DNA from: DASTPP01 sp035762175
GTDB taxonomy: Bacteria > Myxococcota_A > Polyangia > Polyangiales > Polyangiaceae
Direction: 5' to 3'
DNA: 38,904 nucleotides
NCBI GenBank assembly: GCA_035762175.1
Contig: DASTPP010000297.1
Span: 1 to 38,904 of the forward strand
The position numbers were made by a program, and so were the translations under genes. Shown one piece after another: positions 28,225-36,361 of this stretch; position 1 is the first letter of the stretch; each line of letters begins with the position of its first letter. A model generated the notes under the pieces. That model saw only the letters and a program-made list of their open reading frames with translations, ran no database searches and was not told the DNA's origin.

Positions 28225-31200
28225 ATGGGTCGCGCGACGTCGAAGGGCGGGCGGAAAAAGCCCGCGAAAGGCGGCAAGGCACCGATCGGGGCGCCCCCCG
28301 AACCCGCCGAAGACGCCTCGCCGGCCCCGCCGAACGGGCCGTCCGCGGGCGAAGCGCGGCCTGCTGGCGCCAAGCCCCCTCGAGCTGAAGCGCTGCCCGA
28401 GGCAGCCTCGGCCGAAGCGCGGGCCGACGAAGCGGGGCCGCCGACCGAGGCGCCCTCGTCCGAGCCGCTGACCGAAGCGCCCTCGGGCCCCGTGACCGAG
28501 GCGCCCTCGGGCCCCGCGACCGAAGCAGACGTCAGGGCGGCCAAGGGCGAGGTGAGCGCGGCGCCCGCGGCGCCGGCCTCGGGCAGGGCGTCCGGCAAGG
28601 GCAAGAGGGGCAGCGGGCCTGCCTCGAGCAAGGCGGGCGCGGCGACGCACCACGCGAAGGGGCAGCCCAACGACGCGAAGGCTCAGGCGGGCGGCGGCAA
28701 CGGCGCGGGGGCGGCCGGGGCGAGCGAAGGGGCTGGGGGCGCGAGCCAGGCGGGTGGCACCAGCCAGGCGGGTGGCGCGGGCGAAGCAGGCGGCGCCAGC
28801 GCGGCGGGCGGCGCGGGCGAGACGGCCGGCGGCGCGGGCGAGACGGCGGGCGGCGCGAGCGAGCGGGGTGGCGTGGGCGCGAAGGTGGGCGGGGGCGAGA
28901 AGGCAGCGGACGCGGGTGAGAGGGCGGCGGGCGGGGGCGAGACGGCGGGTGGTGTGGGCGCGAAGGGCGCCGGGGCCGGGCGCTCGACGCTGCTCGACGC
29001 CGTCATCGACCGGTGCCGCGACGCGAACTTCACCGGCGTCGCCTACGTGCGGGGCGAGCGCGGCGTGGGGCAGGTGTTCTTCATCTCGGGCCTCATCGAC
29101 ACGGCGCGCTTCGGGCTCTTGAACGTCGAGGCGGCGCTCGCAGAGCTGCGCTCGTGGCAAGACGCGTCGATCGAGGTGCACCAGCAGCTGCCCTCGCTCA
29201 AGCGCGACTCGATCGACGCCATCCCCTTTCGTGGGTCGCTGGCGGGGCACCCGCCCTTCGAGCTGATGCGCTTCTGCGAAGATCGCGCCCTCACCTGCGT
29301 GGTCGAGCTGCGCTCGGGCGAGAGCTCGGGCGAGGCCGAGTACGTGTTCGGCGATCTGCAGCGCGTGCACTGCGGGGGCGACACGGGCGAAGAGGCCGTG
29401 ACGGCGATGCTCTCGTGGGCGCGCGGCACCTACCGCATCGCGCTGCCCCCGGTCGAGCTGCCGCCCGGGGTGCCGGTGAACCTGCTCGGGCAGGGCCCGC
29501 TCGAGGCGCTGCCCGCCACGACGCGCGCGCCGGCGCTCGTCTCGGCGATGCTCTCGGCCGAAGAAGAGCAGCGCCGGAGGGACGAGATCGCGCGCATGGC
29601 CGAGTCGGCGCGGCGTCCGGCCGAGGCGCGACGGCTCGCGCGCCCCGCGCTCGGCCCCTTCGACGCCGTGCCCTCGGCCGGCGCCGCGCCGCGTCCGGCC
29701 GGCCCGCCCGCGGGCCCGAAGGCGCCCGCCGCCGCGCCGGCGCCCGCCCCGAGCCCCCTCGCCGCGAGGCCCGCGACCTTGCCGGCGGCCGAAGAGCCGG
29801 CGCCCGAGACGCGCGTCGCGCCGCCGATCTTCGAAGAGCCGGCGCCCGAGACGCGCGTCGCGCCCCCGCTCGCGGCGTACCTGCACCTCGACGAGCCCGC
29901 CCCGAGCGCGCCCGCCCCGAGCGCGCCCGCCCCGAGCGCACTCGCCGCGAGCGCACTCGCCGCGAGCACGCCTGCCTCGGGCATGCCCGCCGCGAGCATG
30001 CCCACCCCGAGCGCGCCGGCCCCGAGCGCGCCGGCCGCGAGCGCGCCCACCCCGAGCGCGCCCGCCGCGAGCGTGCCCGCCTCGAGCGAGCCCCCGCCCA
30101 CGCCCCGCGTGCAGAACCCCGAGGCCGCCACGGCCCAGGCCACGCCGCTGCCGACGCCCGCCTCGGGCCGCGTGGTGTCGGCCCCGCCGCGGCCCGTGTC
30201 CTTCGGCACCCCGCGCGCCACGCCGCGCCCGGCGGCCGAGACGCAGAAGACGCCCGTTCTGGCCGAAGACGAAGAGGAAGCAGAAGAGATCGAAGAGATC
30301 GAGGTGCCCTCGCAGCTCTTGCAAGGGCCCCCGAGCGTCAAGCGCACGTCGGCGCCGCCTCCGCCCCCGCCGCGCCCGCGCGGGGTGCCGCCCGCTCCGC
30401 CGCCGCCGCGGGCCCCTTCGCCGTCGCGGCAGGCCGGCTCGCCCTCGGCTTCGGCGCCCCGCGTGCCGTCGGCGCGCCCGGCCACCGCTTCGGCGCCGCC
30501 CGGCGCGATCACGGCGCCGCCGGCCGCGGCCTCGGCGCTGCCCGGCGCGGCCTCGGCGCCGCCGGCCGCGGCCTCGGCGCTGCCCGACGCGGCCCCGGCG
30601 CCGCCCGGCACGATCACGGCGCCGCCCGGCGCGGCCTGGGCGCCGCCCGGCTTCACGCCGACGCCGCCGGCCTCCACCCCGTCGAGCGCGCCGCCCGGCC
30701 CGCACGCCGCCGCCACCGTGCGCGCGATGCCCGTCGCGGCGCCGACGGCGCATTCGGCCGCGACCATCCCGAGGATGCCGGCCGCCCCGCCCACGCCGCA
30801 CTCGGCGGCGACCGTGAAGATGCCGGTGGCCGTCGCGCTGAACCCGCCGAGCGATCCCGCCTCGCCTTTGCCTTCGTCGATGCCGCCGCCCGTCCTGCCG
30901 CAGGCGCCGCCCCCTCGCCTGCCGACCGCGAGCGAGGCGTCGCTGCTGACCAGCGGCGACTTCGACGTGCTGCCCCCCTCGTCGGAGGTGCCCCCTTCGT
31001 CGAAGCCGCCCCCCTCGGTGCTCGCGCGGCGGGCCGAGGTCGAGCGGCAACGCGACGAGGCCACGCGGGCCGCCGCCGAGGCGCGCCGGGCCGAGGCCGA
31101 GCGCCGCGCCGAGCTCGCCTGGAAGGCCGAGCTCGAGCGCCGCGCCGACGCCGAGCGCCGCACCGAGGCGAACCTGCGCGCCGAGGCCGAGCGTCAGGCC

Positions 31201-31527
31201 GAGGCCGAGCAGCGCATCGAGACCTTGCGGCGGCTCGAGGCCGAGCGGCGCCTCGACGCCGAGCGGCGCGCCGAGGCCGCGCGCAAGGCCGAGATGGAGC
31301 GCCGCGCCGAGATCGAGCGCCGCTTCGAGGCCGCGCTGCAGGCCGAGCGCGAGCGGCAGGCCGAGGCCGAGCGCAAGATCGAGCAGACCTGGCAGGCCGA
31401 GCTGGCCCGCCGGGCCGAGGCCGACAAGCGCATGGTGACGCTGCGCCAGGGCGAAGAGGCGCGCCGCATCGAGGCCGAGCGCCGGGTCGAGGCGCTGCGG
31501 GCGGGGCGGCCCTACAAGGGCGAGTGA
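28225..31527 (+). CDS. Large DUF4388 (PATAN-like) protein with low-complexity arms and coiled coil
   Basis: An 1100-residue soluble protein. Residues 1-250 are disordered: Lys-rich start, a TEAPSGP repeat (about 75-100), then Gly/Ala/Glu repeats such as GGAGETAGGAG. Residues 252-322 form a DUF4388-like domain (LLDAVIDRCRDANFTGVAYV, GQVFFISGLIDTARFG); a second, weaker copy spans about 346-415 (VVELRSGESSGEAEYVFGDL). Residues 430-930 are Pro/Ala-rich linker with repeats of APSAPAPSA and an acidic island (EDEEEAEEIEEIE, about 676). Residues 932-1100 are a long coiled coil of EAERRAE-type repeats. DUF4388 proteins are frequent in Myxococcota; related PATAN domains take part in regulation and protein interaction. 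It looks like a scaffold. Divergent from rhomboid. Confidence 0.85.
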   Translation: MGRATSKGGRKKPAKGGKAPIGAPPEPAEDASPAPPNGPSAGEARPAGAKPPRAEALPEAASAEARADEAGPPTEAPSSEPLTEAPSGPVTEAPSGPATEADVRAAKGEVSAAPAAPASGRASGKGKRGSGPASSKAGAATHHAKGQPNDAKAQAGGGNGAGAAGASEGAGGASQAGGTSQAGGAGEAGGASAAGGAGETAGGAGETAGGASERGGVGAKVGGGEKAADAGERAAGGGETAGGVGAKGAGAGRSTLLDAVIDRCRDANFTGVAYVRGERGVGQVFFISGLIDTARFGLLNVEAALAELRSWQDASIEVHQQLPSLKRDSIDAIPFRGSLAGHPPFELMRFCEDRALTCVVELRSGESSGEAEYVFGDLQRVHCGGDTGEEAVTAMLSWARGTYRIALPPVELPPGVPVNLLGQGPLEALPATTRAPALVSAMLSAEEEQRRRDEIARMAESARRPAEARRLARPALGPFDAVPSAGAAPRPAGPPAGPKAPAAAPAPAPSPLAARPATLPAAEEPAPETRVAPPIFEEPAPETRVAPPLAAYLHLDEPAPSAPAPSAPAPSALAASALAASTPASGMPAASMPTPSAPAPSAPAASAPTPSAPAASVPASSEPPPTPRVQNPEAATAQATPLPTPASGRVVSAPPRPVSFGTPRATPRPAAETQKTPVLAEDEEEAEEIEEIEVPSQLLQGPPSVKRTSAPPPPPPRPRGVPPAPPPPRAPSPSRQAGSPSASAPRVPSARPATASAPPGAITAPPAAASALPGAASAPPAAASALPDAAPAPPGTITAPPGAAWAPPGFTPTPPASTPSSAPPGPHAAATVRAMPVAAPTAHSAATIPRMPAAPPTPHSAATVKMPVAVALNPPSDPASPLPSSMPPPVLPQAPPPRLPTASEASLLTSGDFDVLPPSSEVPPSSKPPPSVLARRAEVERQRDEATRAAAEARRAEAERRAELAWKAELERRADAERRTEANLRAEAERQAEAEQRIETLRRLEAERRLDAERRAEAARKAEMERRAEIERRFEAALQAERERQAEAERKIEQTWQAELARRAEADKRMVTLRQGEEARRIEAERRVEALRAGRPYKGE

Positions 31528-31632
31528 GGCGCGCGGCCCGCCGCGGGCGCCGGCCGGGGTGCCCGGGCGAAGGTCGGCGGGCGGCGGGGCGGGGGCGTGA
31601 CACGAGGGGGGTAGCGTCCGGGCGTGGTCGGC

Positions 31633-31660
31633 TTGATAACGCAGCAAGTCAACGTAGACT
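31633..31660 (+). promoter_or_regulatory. Possible promoter of the glpD-like gene
   Basis: TTGATA (31633-31638) and TAGACT (31655-31660) are 16 bp apart in a locally AT-richer stretch that ends 22 bp before the ATG at 31683. They are fair matches to housekeeping -35 and -10 elements. Confidence 0.4.
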
Positions 31661-31682
31661 CTAACCCCCCTGCCTTCGCGTC

Positions 31683-33449
31683 ATGACCTTGCGCGCCACC
31701 GCCCTCGAACGCTTGCAGACCGAGACCTTCGACGTGCTCGTGGTGGGCGGCGGCATCAACGGCGCCGTCAGCGCGGCGTGCCTTGCGACCTGGGGGGCGC
31801 GCGTCGCGCTCGTCGACCGGTCGGACTTCGGGGGGCTGACGAGCCAGCAATCGTCGAACCTCATCTGGGGCGGCATCAAGTACCTCGAGACCTACGAGTT
31901 CGGGCTGGTGCGCAAGCTCTGCGCCTCGCGAAACCGGCTGCTTCGCGCCTACCCCTCGGTCGTGCAAGAGGTGCGCTTTTACACCGCGCACGCGGCCGAC
32001 TTTCGCCACAGCCTCGCCAAGCTCTTCTTGGGCACGCTGCTCTACTGGGCGCTCGGGGGCTTCTTCACGCGGCCGCCGCGGCTGCTCTCGCCGTCGCGCA
32101 TCGGCGACGAAGAGCCGGTGGTCGACCTGCGCGGCGCGGACGGCGGCTTCGAGTACTCGGACGCGTACCTTTACGACAACGACGCCCGTTTCGTGTGGAA
32201 CTTCGTGCGCGCCGCGATCGACCACGGCGCCGCGGCGGCCAACTACGTCGAGTCGCTCGGGGCCGAGCGGGGCGACGACGGCCTCTGGTCGCTGCGGCTG
32301 CGCGACCGCACGACGGGGCGCGAGTGGGTGGCGCGGGCGCGCCTCCTGGTCAACGCCTGCGGGCCCTTCGTCGACGACCACAACGGCCGCAGCGGCCAGG
32401 CGAGCGGCCACCGCCACGTCTTCTCGAAGGGCGTGCACCTCATCGTGCCGCGCATCACGCGCAGCCACCGGGTGCTCACCTTCTTCGCCGACGACGGCCG
32501 GCCCTTCTTCGTCATCCCCATGGGGCCGCGCACCTGCATCGGCACGACCGACACGCGCGTGAACGGCCCCGACACGCGCGTGTCGGGCGAAGACCGCCGC
32601 TTCGTGCTCGACAACATCAACAAGCGCCTGCGCCTGCCCAGCCCGCTGACCGAGGCCGACGTCGTGGCCGAGCGCTGCGGCGTGCGCCCGCTCGTCGTCG
32701 GCGGCGAGGCGGGCGAGGCCGTCGACTGGCTCAAGCTCTCGCGCAAGCACGTCGTCGAGGTCGACCCGAAGCGCGCCCACGTCAGCATCTTCGGCGGCAA
32801 GCTGACCGACTGCCTGAACGTCGCCGAGGAGGTCGCCGCGGCCGCCCGCGCGCTCGGCACCCCGCTGCCGGGCCGCGGCCGGCGCTGGTACGGCGAGCCC
32901 GGGCGCGACGCGCGCGACGCGTTCTTCCTGCGCGCCGAGCGGGTCGGGCTCGACGCGCTCACGCCCCCGACGGCGCTCGAGCCGCTCAGCCGCCGGCTCT
33001 GGCGCCGCTACAACCTCGCGGCCTTCGCCATGCTCGACGACGTCGTGGCCGACCGGCGCAAGGCCGAGACGCTCGTCGAGGGCACCGACTACGTGCGCTG
33101 CGAGATCGAGCACATGGCCCGGCGCGAGATGGTCACGAAGCTCGACGACTTCCTGCGCCGGCGCTCGAAGGTGGCACTCGTCATGCGCCGCGACGAGCTC
33201 GAGCGCTCGCCCGGCCTGCGCGAGGCCTGCCGCATCTTCTTCGGCGACGCGGCCGACGAGCGGGCCCGCGAGTACTTCGCCGAGGCCGACGCCTACGCCG
33301 CGCCGGCCGGCGCCGACTCGCCACCCGCGGGCGGGCCGGGCGCCGCCCGGTCCGACGGGCCGGCGCCGCCCTCCGGGGGGCCCGCCGCCCGGCCCGAGCC
33401 CCCGCGGCTGCAGCCGGGCCCGGCGCTCGCCCGGGGCAACGGCGCGTAG
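31683..33449 (+). CDS. glpD: FAD-dependent glycerol-3-phosphate dehydrogenase
   Basis: A 588-residue protein of the GlpD family. FAD motif VVGGGINGA (20-28), then the substrate/flavin segment TSQQSSNLIWGGIKYLE; most GlpD proteins have S-x-L-I-H-G-G-x-R-Y-L, so the H is W here. Further motifs: NACGPFVDD, SKGVHLIVPR, FFVIPMGPRTCIGTTDT, SIFGGKLT, and the C-terminal DAO_C helical domain (about 400-515). It oxidises glycerol-3-phosphate to dihydroxyacetone phosphate at the membrane and passes electrons to quinone. A 65-residue Pro/Ala/Gly tail (about 525-588) is unusual. There is no glpK or glpF nearby. Substitutions in the active-site motif leave room for a related substrate. Confidence 0.9.
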   Translation: MTLRATALERLQTETFDVLVVGGGINGAVSAACLATWGARVALVDRSDFGGLTSQQSSNLIWGGIKYLETYEFGLVRKLCASRNRLLRAYPSVVQEVRFYTAHAADFRHSLAKLFLGTLLYWALGGFFTRPPRLLSPSRIGDEEPVVDLRGADGGFEYSDAYLYDNDARFVWNFVRAAIDHGAAAANYVESLGAERGDDGLWSLRLRDRTTGREWVARARLLVNACGPFVDDHNGRSGQASGHRHVFSKGVHLIVPRITRSHRVLTFFADDGRPFFVIPMGPRTCIGTTDTRVNGPDTRVSGEDRRFVLDNINKRLRLPSPLTEADVVAERCGVRPLVVGGEAGEAVDWLKLSRKHVVEVDPKRAHVSIFGGKLTDCLNVAEEVAAAARALGTPLPGRGRRWYGEPGRDARDAFFLRAERVGLDALTPPTALEPLSRRLWRRYNLAAFAMLDDVVADRRKAETLVEGTDYVRCEIEHMARREMVTKLDDFLRRRSKVALVMRRDELERSPGLREACRIFFGDAADERAREYFAEADAYAAPAGADSPPAGGPGAARSDGPAPPSGGPAARPEPPRLQPGPALARGNGA

Positions 33450-33514
33450 CGCGGCCCTTCCCTCGGACATTGGGGCGAAACGCCTCCCCGCCCGCCCCGG
33501 GGCCGCGCCGTCCG

Positions 33515-33650
33515 CCCGGGGGGCCGAACCGTCCGACCGTCACCGCCCAGGGGGGCCGAACCGTCCGACCGTCACCGCCCGGGGGGGCCGAACCGTCCGA
33601 CCGCCCCCGCCCGGGGGGCCGAAACCTCCGGCCGCCCCCGCCCGTAGGCC
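33515..33650. repeat. 32-bp tandem repeat upstream of the P460 lipoprotein gene
   Basis: Units of GGCCGAACCGTCCGACCG plus CACCGCCCGGGG occur with the A-pair of CCGAACC at 33527, 33559, 33591 and (diverged, CCGAAACC) 33622, i.e. spacing 32, 32 and 31 bp, with a degenerate copy before. The array fills the gap between glpD and the lipoprotein ATG at 33655, so it lies in the 5' region of that gene. GGGGGGCC-rich junctions can form hairpins. Confidence 0.85.
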
Positions 33651-33654
33651 CCCC

Positions 33655-34122
33655 ATGCCCCGGCGTTCGACCCCCGTCTTGGCCCTGCTCGCGGCGGCGG
33701 CTTGTCTGCTCACGGCCTGTGGCGACAACCAAGAGCCGGCCGCCGCCCGGGCCCTCCACCGGCAGATTCACGAACAAGACTACCGCTCGTGGCGGCGCGC
33801 CCCCGGCTACGAGACCCGGCGCAAGGCCGAGGCGCCGCATTCGGATTCGGTCGACATCTACGTCAACGACGTCGTCGCCGCCGCGCTCGACGCGGGCGAG
33901 CCGCTGCAAGAGTGGCCGGTGGGCTCGCTCATCGTCAAAGACGGCTTCGACGGCGACGACCACGAGATCATCGCCGTGATGGAAAAGCGCGACGACGGCT
34001 GGTTCTGGGCCGAGTACTTCGACGACGACGACGCGAAATACTCGGGCCGGCCCGACATCTGCCTCGAGTGCCATGAGCGCGGGGGCAACGACTACGTGCG
34101 CGCCTTCCAACTGCCCCGCTGA
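33655..34122 (+). CDS. Cytochrome P460-family lipoprotein, c-type haem
   Basis: A 155-residue exported protein. Signal peptide with lipobox LTAC, giving lipidated C22. The mature part matches cytochrome P460-type proteins: DSVDIYVNDVVAAAL, PVGSLIVKDGFDG, IIAVMEKRDDGWFWAEYFDDD, then the single haem motif C136-L-E-C139-H140 in RPDICLECHERGGNDYVRAF. Haem is attached by both cysteines with H140 as axial ligand. P460 proteins oxidise hydroxylamine or bind NO in nitrifiers and methanotrophs; many similar small lipoproteins in other bacteria are of unknown role, probably redox or NO-related in the periplasm. It follows a 32-bp tandem repeat, and converges with the glycosyltransferase gene. Confidence 0.88.
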   Translation: MPRRSTPVLALLAAAACLLTACGDNQEPAAARALHRQIHEQDYRSWRRAPGYETRRKAEAPHSDSVDIYVNDVVAAALDAGEPLQEWPVGSLIVKDGFDGDDHEIIAVMEKRDDGWFWAEYFDDDDAKYSGRPDICLECHERGGNDYVRAFQLPR

Positions 34123-34137
34123 GCGGCCCGGCCCCGG

Positions 34138-34230
34138 CCGGCGGGCCGAGGCGTCGCGCCGCGGGGCGCGCCCCCCGCCCGCTCAGCCCGGCGGGCCGAG
34201 GCGTCGCGCCGCGGGGCGCGCCCCCCGCCC
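34138..34230. repeat. Duplicated 43-bp hairpin element between convergent genes
   Basis: A perfect 43-bp sequence occurs twice (34138-34180 and 34188-34230), with a 7-bp spacer. Each copy contains GC-rich inverted segments (GCGCC-GCG-GGCGC-type). It fills the gap between the stops of the P460 lipoprotein gene (34122, plus) and the glycosyltransferase gene (34245, minus), the position of a bidirectional terminator. Confidence 0.8.
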
Positions 34231-34244
34231 AGCCCGGCCGGCCT

Positions 34245-36092
34245 TCACCAGTAGTAGTCGCCGACGAGCTGCATCAGCACCGTCTGCCCGGCGACAAAGC
34301 GCAAGAGCCGGTGCTGCCCCGCCCCATCGAGGGCGCCGCCGTCGACGAGGCCGGCGAGCGGCAGCAGGCAGAGCGGGTAGATGAAGAGGCAGGCCCTGGC
34401 CGTCTCGCCCGTCTTGAAGGCGCCGCTGAGCAGCATCGCCGCGAGGGTGCCCGCGGCCGCGAGCGCGAGCACCACGGGCGTCGTGCGGGGGCGCCCCGAG
34501 GCCCTCGCCGCGGCGAAGGCGAGGGGCGGCGACGCGAAGAGCAAGAGCTCGGTGACGCCTTCGAGGCGCGTGAAGAGGTACGAGTACGTCGCGGAGAACC
34601 CGCGGAAGCCCTGCGGGTTCTCGAGGTGCGAGGCGACGGCGAGCGAGGCGTACCAGTCGTAGCCGCTCGCCCCGCGCACCCTCGCGTAGGCGAACAGGCA
34701 GAGCGCCAGGACGGCCGCGAAGGCCTTGGCCGAGCGGCGCTCGTAGAGGTCGAGGGCGAGCAGCACCGGGGGCAAGAAGAGCGCGGCGAACGAGAGCGAC
34801 GCCGCGGCGACGACCAGCACGGCCGTGCCGCCGTAGCGGGCCCAGGGGTTCGGCTCGAGGAAGCAGGCCACCGCGGCGACGAAGAGGGCGCAGACGAGCG
34901 CGTCGAGCGAGGCGAGCAGGTACACCTGCAGCGCCGGCGCGAGCAGGAGGGCGCCCAGGTAGAAGCGCGCGGCCGCGGGCGAGTAGAAGCGGCGGGCCAG
35001 CCGATAGCTCGCGGCGGCGGTGACGGCGAGCGAGAGGGCGCCGATGGCGAGCGAGGCCGCGCCCGGGCCCGGCACGAGCCGGCGCAGCAGCCAGTAGGCG
35101 AGCACCGCCCCGGGCGGGTGCACGCGCGCGTGCACGCCGAGCGAGCGCTGCGCCCCGAGAAAGCGCTCGACGTAGGCCGAGGGCGAGGTGACGCCGCCGG
35201 CGTGGCGCCAGTACGAGCCGGGCATGTCGGTCGGCTCGACGAGGCCGTCGTACCAGCCCGGAAGCGCGCTCGAGGCCACGAGCGCGGCGAACGCGAGCCC
35301 GGCGACGTGCCAGGGTCCGGCGGCGAGCGCCCGCGGCAGCCCGACCGCGAGGGCCGCCCCGAGGGCGAGGGCGCCGATCAGGGCGCGCGCCGACGGCTGC
35401 TCGGGGTCGAAGATGCTGATGGGCCAGTAGGGCGGCACGTCGGCGGAGCCGAAGAGAATGACGTAGCCCTGCGCGGCGTAGCCGCAGACGAGCGTGAAGG
35501 CCGCGAAGAGCGCGGCGCTCCGGGCGAGCGCGGCCCACGACGCGCCGGCGAGGGGGGCGGCGCGCGCGGCGCCCTCGGGCGACGCCTCGCCCGGCCGGGG
35601 CCCGGCCGCCCTCGCCGCCGCCCGGGCAAGCAGCGCCGAGGCGACGAGCGCGAGGGCCGCCGCGAGGGCGAGCTTGGCGGGCGGGGGGCGGAAGGGCGGC
35701 CGCGCCAGCCGGATGGCGTCGGTGCTCGGAGCGCCCTCGCCGGCGGCGCCCTCGGGCCTCGTCCAAAGCGTCTCGCCATCGAGCGTCACGCGCTCGATGG
35801 CCCCCTTCGCCTCGGCGGAGACAGACACCTTCAGCGCCGTCGCGCGGGGCGTGAGCGCGAGCCGCACGGTCTCGCGCCCCGGGCCGAGCGCTCGCTGGAC
35901 GGCATCGCCCTCGTAGAACTGCCTGCCGACGTCGCGAGCGACGGTCAGGGTGCCGGGGCCCTCGGACCGCACCTCGATCTCGAGCGCACGCGAGAAGGGC
36001 GCCCAGAGCAGGCGGGCGAAGCACAAGTACAGAATGAGGGCGAGCGCGAGGGCCGCGAGCGCGGCGAGCAGGCGTCGGGTGCGGAGGGCCAT
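34245..36092 (-). CDS. Polytopic membrane protein, probable GT-C glycosyltransferase
   Basis: A 615-residue integral membrane protein. One N-terminal helix (about 8-30) is followed by an extracytoplasmic beta-rich domain (about 36-125; LEIEVRSEGPGTLTVARDVG, then RETVRLALTPRATALKVSV), then ten or more helices (from about 140 to the end). Loop motifs include WYDGLVEPTDMPGSYWRH and VHARVHPPGAVLAYWLLRRL; the H-P-P-G segment resembles that of GT39-like and related GT-C proteins. A lipid-linked sugar transferase is likely, acceptor unknown. The ATG at 36092 is chosen over an upstream in-frame start at 36488, because the extension would translate the 37-bp repeat. It differs from the other GT-C-like protein at 25673-27160 in size and soluble domain. 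Confidence 0.75.
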   Translation of the reverse strand: MALRTRRLLAALAALALALILYLCFARLLWAPFSRALEIEVRSEGPGTLTVARDVGRQFYEGDAVQRALGPGRETVRLALTPRATALKVSVSAEAKGAIERVTLDGETLWTRPEGAAGEGAPSTDAIRLARPPFRPPPAKLALAAALALVASALLARAAARAAGPRPGEASPEGAARAAPLAGASWAALARSAALFAAFTLVCGYAAQGYVILFGSADVPPYWPISIFDPEQPSARALIGALALGAALAVGLPRALAAGPWHVAGLAFAALVASSALPGWYDGLVEPTDMPGSYWRHAGGVTSPSAYVERFLGAQRSLGVHARVHPPGAVLAYWLLRRLVPGPGAASLAIGALSLAVTAAASYRLARRFYSPAAARFYLGALLLAPALQVYLLASLDALVCALFVAAVACFLEPNPWARYGGTAVLVVAAASLSFAALFLPPVLLALDLYERRSAKAFAAVLALCLFAYARVRGASGYDWYASLAVASHLENPQGFRGFSATYSYLFTRLEGVTELLLFASPPLAFAAARASGRPRTTPVVLALAAAGTLAAMLLSGAFKTGETARACLFIYPLCLLPLAGLVDGGALDGAGQHRLLRFVAGQTVLMQLVGDYYW

Positions 36093-36187
36093 GGGGTCGT
36101 TTTCGGTCGCGACGGCCCGGGCGCGCGAACGCCCGGAGGGGCCGACGCGCCACGCCCGAAACGCTTGGGCGAGGCACGCGCGGCGCA

Positions 36188-36300
36188 GGGTAGCCGTTCT
36201 TCCGGGGCGGCACCGCCCTTTGTGGGTAGCCCGTTCTTCCGGGGCGGCACCGCCCTTTGTGGGTAGCCCGTTCTCCCGGGGCGGCACCACCCCTCGTGCG
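36188..36300. repeat. 37-bp tandem repeat, three units
   Basis: Three units begin with GGGTAGCC at 36188, 36224 and 36261 (spacing 36 and 37 bp), reading GGGTAGCCCGTTCTTCC, then GGGGCGGCACCGCCC, then TTTGTG; the third is diverged. Each unit holds the hairpin GGGCGG-CA-CCGCCC. The array lies between the MNT-HEPN gene stop (36362) and the glycosyltransferase start (36092), both minus strand, so it would be in the leader of the latter. Confidence 0.85.
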
Positions 36301-36361
36301 GGCGCGCGGGCGGCCGCCCCCCCTGCCCGCCTCTCGGGCGAGCAACCTTCTCGCTGCCGCG

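Noticed and set aside
27502..31647. A 1381-codon minus-strand open frame opposite the DUF4388 gene
   Set aside because: It is antisense to the DUF4388 gene and across the rhomboid; composition is Arg/Gly/Ala/His low complexity with no motif, as expected when GC-rich DNA lacks stop codons.
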